The notes: generated by a model not told the origin, from the sequence alone. 37,406 nt of DNA from Smithella sp. D17 (GCA_000753945.1 JQOA01000002.1:1-37406), one strand, 5' to 3'. Numbered from the stretch's first letter, positions 14,765 through 24,017 are shown. Program-made: numbers and translations.

Positions 14765-15445
14765 ATGGCAACTAATCGATGTAAAAATAAATTCTATCTA
14801 TACTTCGGCAAACGCGCATTTGATTTGGCAGTAGCTATTCCTGCTGCCATTGTTTTAATACCCGTGTTTATAATAATTGCATTTCTTGTACGCTGGAGAT
14901 TAGGAAGCCCGATTTTATTCAAACAGATGCGTCCGGGACTGTGGGAAAATCCTTTTACAATTCTCAAATTCCGAACTATGACCGATGCGCGTGACAAAGA
15001 CGGCAAAATGCTTCCTGATGATAAACGTTTGACGCGTCTGGGCGCTTTCCTGCGCAAGACGAGTATTGATGAATTGCCGGAATTGATAAATGTAATAAAA
15101 GGCGAAATGAGTATTGTCGGGCCGCGCCCCCTGTTTATGGAATATCTGCCATACTATACAAAACGGGAGCATTTGCGTCATACTGTTCGTCCGGGAATTA
15201 CGGGATTATCGCAGATAAGAGGCAGAAATTATCTGCCATGGGATGAGCGTCTGGAAATGGACGTAAAATATATCGAGATCATTTCTTTTCCTCAGGATAT
15301 AAAAATTATATTTGAAACTTTCTTCCAGGTTTTAAAGGCAAAAGATGTTGCTGTTTTACCCAGGACAGTAAGTATTCCTTTGTCGGAATATAGAGCGAAA
15401 CGTAAAGAAAAGAAATCTGATTGCTTAAGTGTGAATTTGAAATAA
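14765..15445 (+). CDS. Monotopic phosphoglycosyl transferase (bacterial sugar transferase)
   Basis: A 226-aa enzyme that transfers a sugar-1-phosphate from a nucleotide sugar to undecaprenyl phosphate at the inner membrane, the first step of many glycoconjugate pathways. One N-terminal hydrophobic segment (about 20-42) would form the re-entrant helix, preceded by KRAFDL. The core shows KFRTM, the catalytic Asp102-Glu103 dyad in KTSIDELPEL, and GEMSIVGPRPL, then RPGITGLSQI. The size fits the minimal PglC-type rather than the larger WbaP type. It is the only recognisable membrane-anchoring glyco-enzyme in the operon. AAAGG lies seven bases before the ATG. The sugar is unknown. Confidence 0.93.
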   Translation: MATNRCKNKFYLYFGKRAFDLAVAIPAAIVLIPVFIIIAFLVRWRLGSPILFKQMRPGLWENPFTILKFRTMTDARDKDGKMLPDDKRLTRLGAFLRKTSIDELPELINVIKGEMSIVGPRPLFMEYLPYYTKREHLRHTVRPGITGLSQIRGRNYLPWDERLEMDVKYIEIISFPQDIKIIFETFFQVLKAKDVAVLPRTVSIPLSEYRAKRKEKKSDCLSVNLK

Positions 15446-15465
15446 CTTTATTTTTACAGGTATAT

Positions 15466-16530
15466 ATGAATATATTAATAACAGGAATAGGCGGTCCGAC
15501 GCCGATTGGAATTGCCAAAAGTATACTCCTGAATGGTAAGTTTAAAAGTGCAAGACTTATTGGAGTTGATTCGAATAAATATGCTCCGGGTTTATATAAC
15601 AAAGAACTTTTTGATAAAACTTATCTGATTCCTCATTCTTCAAGTGACAATTATTGGAGTGTTTTGGAGTCAATTATTTCTAAAGAACACATCGACTATT
15701 CTTTCGTCGTTCCCGAATTGGAAGTATTAAAATGGTCTTCAAAAATGAAGACAGACAGGATACCGTGTGACTCGCTTCTTCCCGATTATGATGTAGCAAA
15801 AGTTCTATATGATAAATATGAAATGCATCATAGATTAATTCGTTCTAATTTGGTTCCCGGAACAATAAAAGTTGAATCAACTGAGATTGAAAAAAATATC
15901 GGTAATTTTCCCAAAAATACTTTTTGGGTCCGGGCAGGATTCGGCGCGGGAGCGATAGGATCATTCAAAATCAATAAAATGGATGATCTTAAAGCATGGA
16001 TAAAAATAAATCCGCATATTAAAGACTTTATTGTCAGTGAATATTTGCCCGGCAGAAATTATGCATGCAAGATACTTTTTTACGAAGGAAAAGCAATCAG
16101 AGCGTCATGTGCTCAGAGAATTGATTACTTAATGGCTCATGTTGCGCCGTCGGGAATTTCCGGAATGTGTTCAAGAGGAAAACTTATCAATAAGCGGGAA
16201 ATTGTCGACACCTCCATCAAAGCCTTGAAAATCATTTTTGACGGTTGCGGACAGGAGCCGCATGGAATGTTTACAGTTGATTATCGTGAGGATGAGTGCG
16301 GAAATCCAAAAATAACCGAAATAAATATTAGACATGTATCGTTCACATTGGCATTTGCTTTATGCGGAGCAAATTTTGCAGAGGATTCACTGAGACTTTA
16401 CTTAAATGATTCTTCTTTTGATCGTGTATTTAAAATCTATGAGTTTGATGATGACTATACATTCATTAGGGGAGTTGATGCACAGATACAAGTTTTAAAG
16501 GACTCTGAGATAAAATCTTTCATTTCGTAA
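15466..16530 (+). CDS. ATP-grasp domain protein, carbamoyl-phosphate-synthase-like
   Basis: A 354-aa ATP-grasp ligase. The Rossmann-like N-terminus NILITGIGGPTPIGIAKS is followed by IGVDSNKYAPGLY, typical of ATP-grasp proteins in surface-polysaccharide and peptide clusters. The ATP-grasp core includes TFWVRAGFGAGAIGSF (glycine loop) and DFIVSEYLPG; the C-terminus has the metal-binding ITEINIRH. The start is ATG 15466, five bases after ACAGG; earlier in-frame starts would overlap the transferase gene and spoil the N-terminal fold. It would make an amide-type bond by an acyl phosphate. It is unlike the ATP-grasp gene at 10823, so the pathway may have two separate ligation steps. Confidence 0.82.
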   Translation: MNILITGIGGPTPIGIAKSILLNGKFKSARLIGVDSNKYAPGLYNKELFDKTYLIPHSSSDNYWSVLESIISKEHIDYSFVVPELEVLKWSSKMKTDRIPCDSLLPDYDVAKVLYDKYEMHHRLIRSNLVPGTIKVESTEIEKNIGNFPKNTFWVRAGFGAGAIGSFKINKMDDLKAWIKINPHIKDFIVSEYLPGRNYACKILFYEGKAIRASCAQRIDYLMAHVAPSGISGMCSRGKLINKREIVDTSIKALKIIFDGCGQEPHGMFTVDYREDECGNPKITEINIRHVSFTLAFALCGANFAEDSLRLYLNDSSFDRVFKIYEFDDDYTFIRGVDAQIQVLKDSEIKSFIS

Positions 16531-16554
16531 GAATTGATAGTCATAAATTAAATA

Positions 16555-16571
16555 ATTCTTATTATAAGAAT
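16555..16571. promoter_or_regulatory. 17-bp perfect palindrome before the asparagine synthetase gene
   Basis: ATTCTTAT-T-ATAAGAAT is a perfect inverted repeat around one central base. It sits 24 bp after one gene and 28 bp before the next. It could be an operator or a small RNA hairpin; in AT-rich sequence chance is also possible. Confidence 0.25.
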
Positions 16572-16599
16572 ATTTCATGAATGGGGATAATAAAACATA

Positions 16600-18453
16600 A
16601 TGTGCGGTATTGTAGGAAAATATTATTTCAATATTAATCAATACGATGCTTCCGATTTGCCCGGAATGATGAAGATAATATCCCATAGAGGGCCCGATTC
16701 TTCGGGTACTTTTACAGATGGCGTCATGGCGATTGGTTTTCAACGCCTCAGCATCATCGATGTAACTACAGGCGATCAGCCTATTTATAATGAGACAGGG
16801 AAAATAGTTCTTGTCGCCAATGGAGAAATCTATAATTTCAAAGAGCTCCGGGCGACACTTCAATCTATTGGCCATGTCTTCAGAACAAAGACGGATTGTG
16901 AAGTGATTATTCATCTTTATGAAGAATACGGGAATAGTTTTGTAGAAAAATTAAACGGTATGTTTGCTTTTTGTCTCTACGATTCTGAAAAGCAGCTTTT
17001 GATAATAGCGAGGGATCGCATGGGAATCAAACCACTCTATTACTGCCAAACTGAAGATGTTTTAATCTTTGCATCCGAAATCAAAGGCATTCTTGCCGCT
17101 AATAGAATATCAGCAGTGCCTGAAGCAAATGTTCTGGATGAATATCTTTGTTTCGGATCTTTGTGCAAGGGGAGAACGTTTTTCTCCAAGATTGTAAGTT
17201 TAGAACCAGGCTGTCTTGTGGAAGTAACGAGCAGAAGAATTCATTCCCAAAGATACTGGATGCCGGGAATTGTTGAAAGCGTTCTTAGCGAAGCTCAGTA
17301 CATTGAGAAAATAGAGTCCGCCGTGAATAATTCAGTGCAGCGGCAAATGATGAGCGATGTGCCTCTTGGCAGTCTCCTCAGCGGAGGAGTGGATTCGAGC
17401 TGGGTTAGTGTTGTTGCCAATAAATTAGCTCCGGGTATTAAAACATTTACAGTCGGTTTCCCGGACCCGGCACATAATGAAATTCCCTACGCGCGTTTCA
17501 CAGCCAGATCTTACGGATTTGATCATCATGATTTTGTAAGTGATAATAAGGAGTATGCCGATTCGCTGGAACAGACGATATGGCATCATGATGAACCGCT
17601 TACTTTTGCCAGTTCTGTACAAAATCGTCTGGTTTGTAGATACGCTCGCGAGTTTGTGAAGGTTGTGTTGACCGGCGAGGGAGCGGATGAATTATTCGGC
17701 GGTTATCCGCGTCAATACCTGAGCAAATTACAGAACCAATTCCTGCTGCTGGGAAACGCAAACCAAAGGCTTATCCTCCTGGCTTTAAAATTTATGCCGG
17801 TTAGAAAGATAAAAACATTAAGAAGATTCCTGGGTTTATCACCTTATGAACTCGTTCTCTGGAATGCTGTGCAAACCGAGAGGGAAAAGATTGTCTGGTT
17901 ATTCGATAAAGATGAGCCGGATATTTCCAACAGAGTCGAACAATTGAACAAAGTCTGGAATAAGAATCTCGATACAATTGACAATCTTCTTTTGTTCGAT
18001 CAGCAGACCTATCTGCGTTCGATTTTAAATATGAAAGACAAGATGAGTATGGCTGAGTCAATGGAATTAAGAGTTCCGACTCTTGATAATGAAATGATTT
18101 CCATGGCGCACGAGATTCCGGGGGGTATAAAATTAAGACAATTACAGACAAAATATTTATTCAAAAAAGCAGCGGCCAAACATATACCCAAAAAGATAGT
18201 GTATAAAAAGAAAATAGGATTTACTATTCCGGTGGATAAATGGTTGAGAGACAAGGCAGGGATAGGCAGGTATCTTGATCAGCTAATCGACTCAGCGGAT
18301 AAGATTGAAGGAATCAATAAATCCAAACTGGAGAAAGTGATTTGTGAACATAAAAGCGGAACACAAAACCATCAAAATATTCTCGGCCACTTGATTTATT
18401 ATATTATTTGGCGACAGCAATATATAGATACTAAACCTTTGTCAGTAAACTAA
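16600..18453 (+). CDS. asnB: Glutamine-hydrolysing asparagine synthetase-like amidotransferase
   Basis: A 617-aa AsnB-family protein. Cys2 (MCGIVG) is the N-terminal nucleophile of the glutaminase domain, which also shows SHRGPD and NGEIYNF. The synthetase domain has the ATP pyrophosphatase loop LSGGVDSS (about 260-267) and LTGEGADELFGGY. It releases ammonia from glutamine and transfers it to a carboxylate activated as acyl-AMP. True asparagine synthesis is possible, but relatives in biosynthetic clusters amidate sugar acids or other products, which suits its place between an ATP-grasp ligase and an aminotransferase. Both domains look intact. A weak GGGGAT ribosome site lies 11 bases before the ATG. 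Confidence 0.92.
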   Translation: MCGIVGKYYFNINQYDASDLPGMMKIISHRGPDSSGTFTDGVMAIGFQRLSIIDVTTGDQPIYNETGKIVLVANGEIYNFKELRATLQSIGHVFRTKTDCEVIIHLYEEYGNSFVEKLNGMFAFCLYDSEKQLLIIARDRMGIKPLYYCQTEDVLIFASEIKGILAANRISAVPEANVLDEYLCFGSLCKGRTFFSKIVSLEPGCLVEVTSRRIHSQRYWMPGIVESVLSEAQYIEKIESAVNNSVQRQMMSDVPLGSLLSGGVDSSWVSVVANKLAPGIKTFTVGFPDPAHNEIPYARFTARSYGFDHHDFVSDNKEYADSLEQTIWHHDEPLTFASSVQNRLVCRYAREFVKVVLTGEGADELFGGYPRQYLSKLQNQFLLLGNANQRLILLALKFMPVRKIKTLRRFLGLSPYELVLWNAVQTEREKIVWLFDKDEPDISNRVEQLNKVWNKNLDTIDNLLLFDQQTYLRSILNMKDKMSMAESMELRVPTLDNEMISMAHEIPGGIKLRQLQTKYLFKKAAAKHIPKKIVYKKKIGFTIPVDKWLRDKAGIGRYLDQLIDSADKIEGINKSKLEKVICEHKSGTQNHQNILGHLIYYIIWRQQYIDTKPLSVN

Positions 18454-18587
18454 GTGGTCTTGTTTCTTACAAAATATTCTTTAATATTTATATCAAAATA
18501 GACATGATCATTGTCTGTTCCATATTCAGAAAAAATATGTAATGTATTACAATATGCACGTAAATTTATGTTTATAGGTAAAATAGA

Positions 18588-19805
18588 ATGGAAGATTTAG
18601 CAATTAATGGTGGTTTGCCGATACGTGAAAAAAAGTTTCTTCCCTGGCCTTTCTTTGATCGTGACGAAATGGCCGCTGTCTCCCATGTGCTTCAATCCGG
18701 CAGAGTGAATTACTGGACTGGCCAAGAAGGTCGTTTGTTTGAAAATGAATTTGCCGCAAACATTGGGTTGAATTACGCTGTTACTTTGATGAATGGTACG
18801 GTGGCTCTGGAAGCAGCCTTAATAGCGTTGAATATCAAAAAAGGCGATGAAGTCATTGTAACTTCCCGCAGTTATATCGCATCAGCAAGTTCTGCAGTTA
18901 TGCGCGGGGCAAAACCTGTCTTTGCCGATGTAGATCGTGAAAGTCAAAACATTACTGCGGACACAATTGAAAAAGTCATAACAAGCCGCTCGCGAGCAAT
19001 CATTGCGGTTCATCTGGCCGGTTGGCCCTGTGAGATGGATTCGATTATGGCCCTGGCAAAAAAGCGCGGACTTGCGGTAATCGAAGATTGCGCCCAGGCC
19101 TGCGGAGCCTTTTATAAAGGCCGCCATGTAGGGTCATTTGGTGATGTCGCCGTTTTTTCTTTTTGCCAGGATAAAACAATGACCACCGGCGGGGAGGGTG
19201 GCATGCTGGCGACTAATAACAAAGACATCTGGTCGAAAGTATGGTCATACAGGGATAATGGTAAAAGCTATGATGCGGTTTATGGCAATAATGAGCCCAA
19301 TCCCGGGCAGTCTTTTAAATGGCTGCATGAATCATTCGGAACAAACTTGCGTATGACGGAAATGCAAGCCGCAATCGGCAGAATTCAACTTCATAAATTG
19401 CCCCAATGGATAGAAAGACGCAGACGAAACGCCGATATTTTAAACAAAGCTTTTATAAATATTCCGGCATTACGTGTAACTATGCCGCCTGATTATATTG
19501 GTCATGCATACTATAAATATTATGTTTTTATAAATCATGAAAGACTGAAATCCGGTTGGAATAGAGAACGTGTAGCTATTGCAATTAACGCGGAAGGTAT
19601 TCCCTGTTTCACCGGCAGTTGCAGTGAAATATATCTGGAAAAAGCTTTTGCCGGCACTGGTATGCGGCCGAAGAAACGACTACCGGTTGCCAGAGAGTTA
19701 GGCGAAACCGTCATGATGTTTCTTGTTCATCCGACTTTATCCGAAAATGATATGCGCGATACTGTTAAAGCGGTGGGAAAAGTTATGGCTCTTGCAGCGA
19801 AATGA
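18588..19805 (+). CDS. DegT/DnrJ/EryC1-family PLP aminotransferase
   Basis: A 405-aa aspartate-aminotransferase-fold enzyme. PLP contacts are visible: NGTVALEAAL (about 69-79), IEDCAQACGA with Asp167, and the Schiff-base Lys196 in FCQDKTMTTGGEGG. It would transfer an amino group from Glu or Gln to a keto sugar, a cyclitol or a cyclohexane-type ketone. The N-terminus, LAINGGLPIR then PWPFFDRDE, is shared with the subgroup containing AHBA synthase and scyllo-inosose aminotransferases rather than simple nucleotide-sugar enzymes; this is from memory of the families. It is the last gene of the operon, 134 bp after asnB, and its stop lies one base from the stop of the convergent PaaK-like gene. Confidence 0.92.
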   Translation: MEDLAINGGLPIREKKFLPWPFFDRDEMAAVSHVLQSGRVNYWTGQEGRLFENEFAANIGLNYAVTLMNGTVALEAALIALNIKKGDEVIVTSRSYIASASSAVMRGAKPVFADVDRESQNITADTIEKVITSRSRAIIAVHLAGWPCEMDSIMALAKKRGLAVIEDCAQACGAFYKGRHVGSFGDVAVFSFCQDKTMTTGGEGGMLATNNKDIWSKVWSYRDNGKSYDAVYGNNEPNPGQSFKWLHESFGTNLRMTEMQAAIGRIQLHKLPQWIERRRRNADILNKAFINIPALRVTMPPDYIGHAYYKYYVFINHERLKSGWNRERVAIAINAEGIPCFTGSCSEIYLEKAFAGTGMRPKKRLPVARELGETVMMFLVHPTLSENDMRDTVKAVGKVMALAAK

Positions 19806-19806
19806 A

Positions 19807-21129
19807 TTATTTGTTTTCCCGGTTGTCTCGTTCACACTTCCATCGGCTGCTTAACTTGCCCAACACCTGATGGAATTTCTTGCCCGGTTCGGGTTGAAGA
19901 TCATCAACAATTGAAACTTTCAAACGCATTGCCGGATGAAGAATTTTTAAGTTTTCTTCGACTGCTCGCCAGAGAGAATTTGAATATGCCGGTCCCGGGA
20001 CAACTTTGATTTCAATTAAGTCATTAGATTCCTGAATAATCTGGAAAACACGGATTGCTTCAATCATGCTCCAGTCTTTTTTATCATGAGGCAAAACGGA
20101 ATTAACGACATTATACATAATTCTTGGTGAAATTTCCCTCCCATCAGGCAGGACGATAAAGTTTTCATTACGACCTTCCGTAAGACGCATAACCGGTCCG
20201 TTAAATCCGCATTGACATTTTCCCGTCTCTAACAGAATTCCCCGATCTCCCGTTTCATAACGAATAAAAGGCATAGAATAATTATATAAATTTGTAATAA
20301 TCAGATGTCCTTCACTGCCCGGTGGAACGGGCATCCCTTGCTGATCAACAGCCTCAATCCACACAGTGGCGGTGTTGGGATGCATAAGTTCCGGATTGGC
20401 GGGACATCCCCAGGCAAGATTTCCACCTTCCTCACTATTGTAATAGTCAGCGACGCGGCAACGAAAGACATTTTCCAGCAATTTGCGTACATGAGGGAAT
20501 AGAATTTCAGCCCCACCGGTTATTAACCGGGGCGAATGAGGTATAATTTTTTTTTCGCGTAAAGCGTTGGCCAGATTCCAATATGCTGACGGACGACCAC
20601 CCATAATGGTTGGTTTTATACTCATAAGAATCGATATCTTCTTTTCCATGGGGATATCGCGAAAAAGTTTGATTATAGTAATAGGCCCGATTTTCTGGAC
20701 AATTTTAGTAGAACCATCTTTTCTTTCCGGCCCTACATTTACAAGTGTCATCGGACATGTCAGTGACGTATTTCGTTTATATGCATCAATAATTGTTATC
20801 TTGCGAAAAGCTTCTTCCAATCGGTTCTTATAGACTGTTACCGGTGTGCCTGTTGTTCCTGTCGTATGTCTAATTACTAGTTCTTCAGGAGAAACATCAC
20901 AACTCAGATATTCGGCAGGTCCTGCCACCATCATATCCAAACGTTTAATAATGGGTAGATGTGTCAGCTCTTCAGCTTTTCGAATGTCTACCGGATTTAC
21001 ACCGCTTTTGTCAAAAGTCCGCCTGTAGAAGGGGACATTTTTATAAGCATGAGAAACAATATACCGGATGGATCTGTCCACATCTTTCTTATTTTTGCGC
21101 GGTAAAAATCTTGTCCATCCGCTGATCAC
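19807..21129 (-). CDS. PaaK-like adenylate-forming enzyme 3
   Basis: A 440-aa phenylacetate-CoA ligase-like protein, closer to canonical PaaK than the two in the operon. Motifs: HTTGTTG (P-loop, about 88-94), YYNSEEGG, MPFIRYETGDRG, then GKCQCGFNGP, a Cys pattern found in many PaaK relatives where it may bind zinc, and LTEGRNENF. The C-terminal PGKKFHQV supplies a Lys. Start is GTG at 21129, eight bases after AAGGAG. It has its own promoter at 21175-21202 and converges on the biosynthetic operon with one base between stops. It may load the same or a related acid; independent aromatic catabolism is the alternative. Confidence 0.88.
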   Translation of the reverse strand: MISGWTRFLPRKNKKDVDRSIRYIVSHAYKNVPFYRRTFDKSGVNPVDIRKAEELTHLPIIKRLDMMVAGPAEYLSCDVSPEELVIRHTTGTTGTPVTVYKNRLEEAFRKITIIDAYKRNTSLTCPMTLVNVGPERKDGSTKIVQKIGPITIIKLFRDIPMEKKISILMSIKPTIMGGRPSAYWNLANALREKKIIPHSPRLITGGAEILFPHVRKLLENVFRCRVADYYNSEEGGNLAWGCPANPELMHPNTATVWIEAVDQQGMPVPPGSEGHLIITNLYNYSMPFIRYETGDRGILLETGKCQCGFNGPVMRLTEGRNENFIVLPDGREISPRIMYNVVNSVLPHDKKDWSMIEAIRVFQIIQESNDLIEIKVVPGPAYSNSLWRAVEENLKILHPAMRLKVSIVDDLQPEPGKKFHQVLGKLSSRWKCERDNRENK

Positions 21130-21174
21130 CAGGCTGCTCCTTTGATATTGAACCCGTTCTTCTTTTGCGAAGAG

Positions 21175-21202
21175 AATATAAAAAAAGCAATCTATGTGTC
21201 AA
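21175..21202 (-). promoter_or_regulatory. Sigma-70 promoter of PaaK-like gene 3
   Basis: On the minus strand TTGACA (21197-21202) and TATATT (21175-21180) with a 16-bp spacer. Predicted start near 21168, giving a leader of about 40 nt to the GTG at 21129. Confidence 0.7.
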
Positions 21203-21298
21203 TGAAATAAAAAGTACAAAATACGAGATATGAATGAAATAAATAAAAATGGCTGAACTATGGTTTAACATATGGTACAAATGCTTGTGGCAGGTTAT

Positions 21299-22247
21299 AT
21301 GGAAAAACATATCCAGGATATAGAGACACAAGAGAAAGGTGGCCCCTTGGTGCTGGAAATACGCGGCAATTCACTGGATGACGGTCCGGGCATAAGAAGC
21401 GTCGTGTTCATGAAGGGTTGCCCGCTGTTTTGCGTGTGGTGTCACAATCCTGAGAGCAAGAAACCGGGTCCCGAGTTGTTGTTCGATGCCTCAATATGTG
21501 TATCGTGCGGAACCTGCGCAGAATTGTGCGAGAGCGGCGCACTCATTATGAAGAAAAAAAGCTCATTTTTGACCGGTCAAAGTGCAACCTCTGCTTCTCG
21601 TGTACCGATTCGTGTCCTTCCGGTGCGCTGGAGCGTGCAGGGAAATCCATGACTGTTGATAATGTAATCGACGCGGTCATGAAGGACAAACCGTTTTATG
21701 ACACTTCGGGCGGAGGCGTGACTCTTTCGGGTGGCGAGCCGCTCATGTTTATGGATTTCGCCTCAGAGATTCTTGCCGGCCTTAAAAAGAAAGGTATACA
21801 TACAATTGTTGAAACCTGCGGTATTTTCAAATTCGAACGCTTCATTCAACTTGTTCTGCCGCATGTGGATATGATTTATTTCGACATCAAGATCATGGAT
21901 ACCTCGCTCTCCGAACGTTATACGGGTGTGAAAAGCGATCTTATTCTGGCAAACTTCCGGGCGCTTCATGAAATTTCACTTACAAAACACGCTGACTTTC
22001 TTCTACCGAGAACACCACTGATTCCGGGAATGACCGATACGGATGGAAATCTCAGAGCGATAGCCGAATTTCTTTCGTCATTAAGAATAAAAAGGCTGCT
22101 CTTCCCGAATATAATCCGCTGTGGCATGCCAAGCTAAATAAATTAGGGAAGGATGTACCGGAAGCGGGGAAGTCACGCGAATGGATGGATAAAAAGCACG
22201 TGGCCCACTGCAAGGAAATATTTACCTCAGCGGGTATTTCCGTTTGA
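21299..22247 (+). pseudogene. Glycyl-radical enzyme activating enzyme, two frameshifts
   Basis: A pyruvate-formate-lyase-activase family radical SAM gene read in three successive frames. Frame 1 (from ATG 21299, or a start at 21272) has RGNSLDDGPGIRSVVFMKGC, the cluster motif CPLFCVWC and a ferredoxin-type CVSCGTCAELC. After the A-run near 21550 the second frame gives CNLCFSCTDSC, GGGVTLSGGEPL and the SAM domain. Near 22090 a third frame gives EYNPLWHAKLNKLGKDV and ends GISV at 22247. All parts of a normal protein of about 300 aa are present, so the damage is two small indels in or near homopolymers: recent decay or sequencing error. Such enzymes put a glycyl radical on a partner; no partner gene is in the window. 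It ends 4 bp from a convergent gene. Confidence 0.85.
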
Positions 22248-22251
22248 TGCT

Positions 22252-23814
22252 TTATAGACCAAATTGCTTCCGGAATCTCGAAAGACCTTCCTTCAGATAG
22301 TGGGGAAGTACACGAATGGTTGCCCCCAATTTCTTTCCTTGTGACAGTCTGATAACTTGCAGATAGGTAATTGGTTCAACAAACGCGATAGCAAATAGTC
22401 TAGCCATAGAGATGTTTATTTTGAACCAGAGCGAATTCTGTTTTCTACGGAAAAGTTCCAACAGAAAATTCAACCAGTTTGATGGCATGAAGGTGGCAAG
22501 CCGGATCAAATTGTTTATGTTCGTCTTATTGTATAGAAGGTAATCCTTGCTCTGATACTCATCACCCTTTATCAAACCTTTCTCCAGTGCTTGTTTTCGC
22601 AGTTCAGTACCAGGATACAGACTTAAGGAAAAAAACTGGGTGTAGAATGGTTTGGGTGTTTCCATAAGGGTTTGTACTGTATTAATCCTGTCTTCGTCAG
22701 TTTCGAAAGGATTGTCCAGAAGAACGTCATAGAAGGCGGCCAGTTCCTGATTTTTGATAACTTGCGCCGCCTTAATGAAGTCCTCTTTGCCGGATTGCCG
22801 CTGATAGATATCCTGACATACATGATTGCTTCCGCTCTGCAGGCCGAGACTAATCCAGGCCAGTCCCGCTGATTTCATCGACGATAACTTGAGTTCGGTA
22901 ATGAATGTGGGAATACTCCTGGCAATGAAGGGGATCTTGATTTCCTGTTTGTACAAATGACAAAACCGCTCCATCTCTTCGTCGGACATCGACAAAAAAC
23001 AATCGTCCTGAAAATTTATGTATTCAATGAACGGGTATTGGGCGATCGCCGTTTTCAATTCATCAATAACATTAGAGGGCTCCCTGAATCTTATTTTTTT
23101 TGAATCGTATATCTTTGCCAGTGCATTGTTGCAGCAGTATGTGCAGGAGAAAGGGCAGCCTCTCGAACTCATGATCGAATAGGTTGTGCCTGAGTATCGG
23201 GCATACTTTCTGAAGGTTCTGGTGTCCAAAGTAGTTATGATTCCTTTGTGCAGCACATAGCTATCTTTAGGTATATGTTCACAGACAGGAAGTGCGGATA
23301 GATCAGTTATGAGAGTATAAAGAGTATTCCGAATAACTTGGCCGTTTTTTCGGAAAGCGAGGCTGTTGAGAGTTTCGGGACTAGACCCATTGGCAATTGC
23401 ATCGGCGAAATCTACAATGAAATTTTCCCCTTCACCAATGCATATGAAGTCCGTGTAGTCCAGGCAGGTTTCCGGTGCGATTGTCGGATGGATTCCTCCC
23501 CAGATAATCGGCATTGATGGGTAATGTGATTTCAAGACATGTGTCAATTGTCTGGCGCGATCATACTCGACAGACATCAGGCTTATACCTATGAACAAAG
23601 GCGAAAGTTTATCTACGAGGTTGCAAATGTCGTCGGACATTGCGGCGCCAGGAAACTTTGGTATAAAAAGTATATGTGAAGCAAAGCCATGCCCAAGAAG
23701 TTGATAGTGGAGGCTTTTTAGGCCTATAACGTCCAAGTCTTCCTGTAGAGAAATCAGTAGAACTTCTCTGTTCATTTTTGGCAAACCTTTATCGTATTTG
23801 ATTTGATTCAGCAT
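22252..23814 (-). CDS. B12-binding-domain radical SAM protein
   Basis: A 520-aa protein with an N-terminal cobalamin-binding-like domain (about 14-150, with IIWGGIHPTIAPE and ICIGEGE) and a radical SAM domain whose cluster motif is SSRGCPFSCTYC (CxxxCxxC), followed by EYINFQDDCF and a TIM-barrel half. The C-terminal about 120 residues are hydrophobic and basic and may contact the membrane. Members methylate or rearrange unactivated carbons in lipids, antibiotics and pigments; the substrate is unknown. ATG 23814 lacks a good ribosome site; ATG 23775 (protein start MNREVLLISLQ) has AAAGG ten bases upstream and may be the true start. A 203-bp gap with repeats separates it from the upstream methyltransferase gene. 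Confidence 0.85.
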   Translation of the reverse strand: MLNQIKYDKGLPKMNREVLLISLQEDLDVIGLKSLHYQLLGHGFASHILFIPKFPGAAMSDDICNLVDKLSPLFIGISLMSVEYDRARQLTHVLKSHYPSMPIIWGGIHPTIAPETCLDYTDFICIGEGENFIVDFADAIANGSSPETLNSLAFRKNGQVIRNTLYTLITDLSALPVCEHIPKDSYVLHKGIITTLDTRTFRKYARYSGTTYSIMSSRGCPFSCTYCCNNALAKIYDSKKIRFREPSNVIDELKTAIAQYPFIEYINFQDDCFLSMSDEEMERFCHLYKQEIKIPFIARSIPTFITELKLSSMKSAGLAWISLGLQSGSNHVCQDIYQRQSGKEDFIKAAQVIKNQELAAFYDVLLDNPFETDEDRINTVQTLMETPKPFYTQFFSLSLYPGTELRKQALEKGLIKGDEYQSKDYLLYNKTNINNLIRLATFMPSNWLNFLLELFRRKQNSLWFKINISMARLFAIAFVEPITYLQVIRLSQGKKLGATIRVLPHYLKEGLSRFRKQFGL

Positions 23815-23857
23815 GGAATTGTTTAAATCAATACTTTATTAAAATCAAATGTTTATT

Positions 23858-23913
23858 GTGAGACTCAAATTTCAAAAACGAAGTGTATTGAAATTTGTTA
23901 GTCGAACAATCCC
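23858..23913 (+). repeat. 56-nt structured repeat element, copy B
   Basis: Aligns without gaps to 5860-5915 (minus). The blocks GTGAGAC, ACGAAGTG and GTTAGTCGAAC-x-ATCCC are conserved; the two variable arms form a perfect 10-bp stem, CAAATTTCAA (23866-23875) with TTGAAATTTG (23888-23897), leaving ACGAAGTG in the 12-nt loop. It lies antisense to both flanking genes, which suggests a DNA-level repeat rather than a leader of either. Confidence 0.65.
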
Positions 23914-24000
23914 GCCATAGGCGGAGGGTATAATACCCCGCCCCTTGGGGCGGAATTATGGTCCAGGGCTTGCCTTGGGGTTCATACCCGTGATTGTTCG
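23903..24000. repeat. Inverted-repeat element with internal hairpins
   Basis: CGAACAATC (23903-23911) is repeated inverted as GATTGTTCG (23992-24000). Inside are CCGCC-ata-GGCGG and CCGCCCC-tt-GGGGCGG. It continues directly from the 56-nt element and has no ORF. It ends 17 bp from the stop of the methyltransferase gene; no T-run follows, so it does not look like a simple terminator. Confidence 0.6.
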
Positions 24001-24017
24001 GGAAGTTTAAGAGAACA

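Noticed and set aside
8816..19805. Ordinary capsule or O-antigen cluster
   Set aside because: A phosphoglycosyl transferase and CapK-like enzymes are present, but no glycosyltransferase, Wzx, Wzy, Wza/Wzc or ABC exporter is found.
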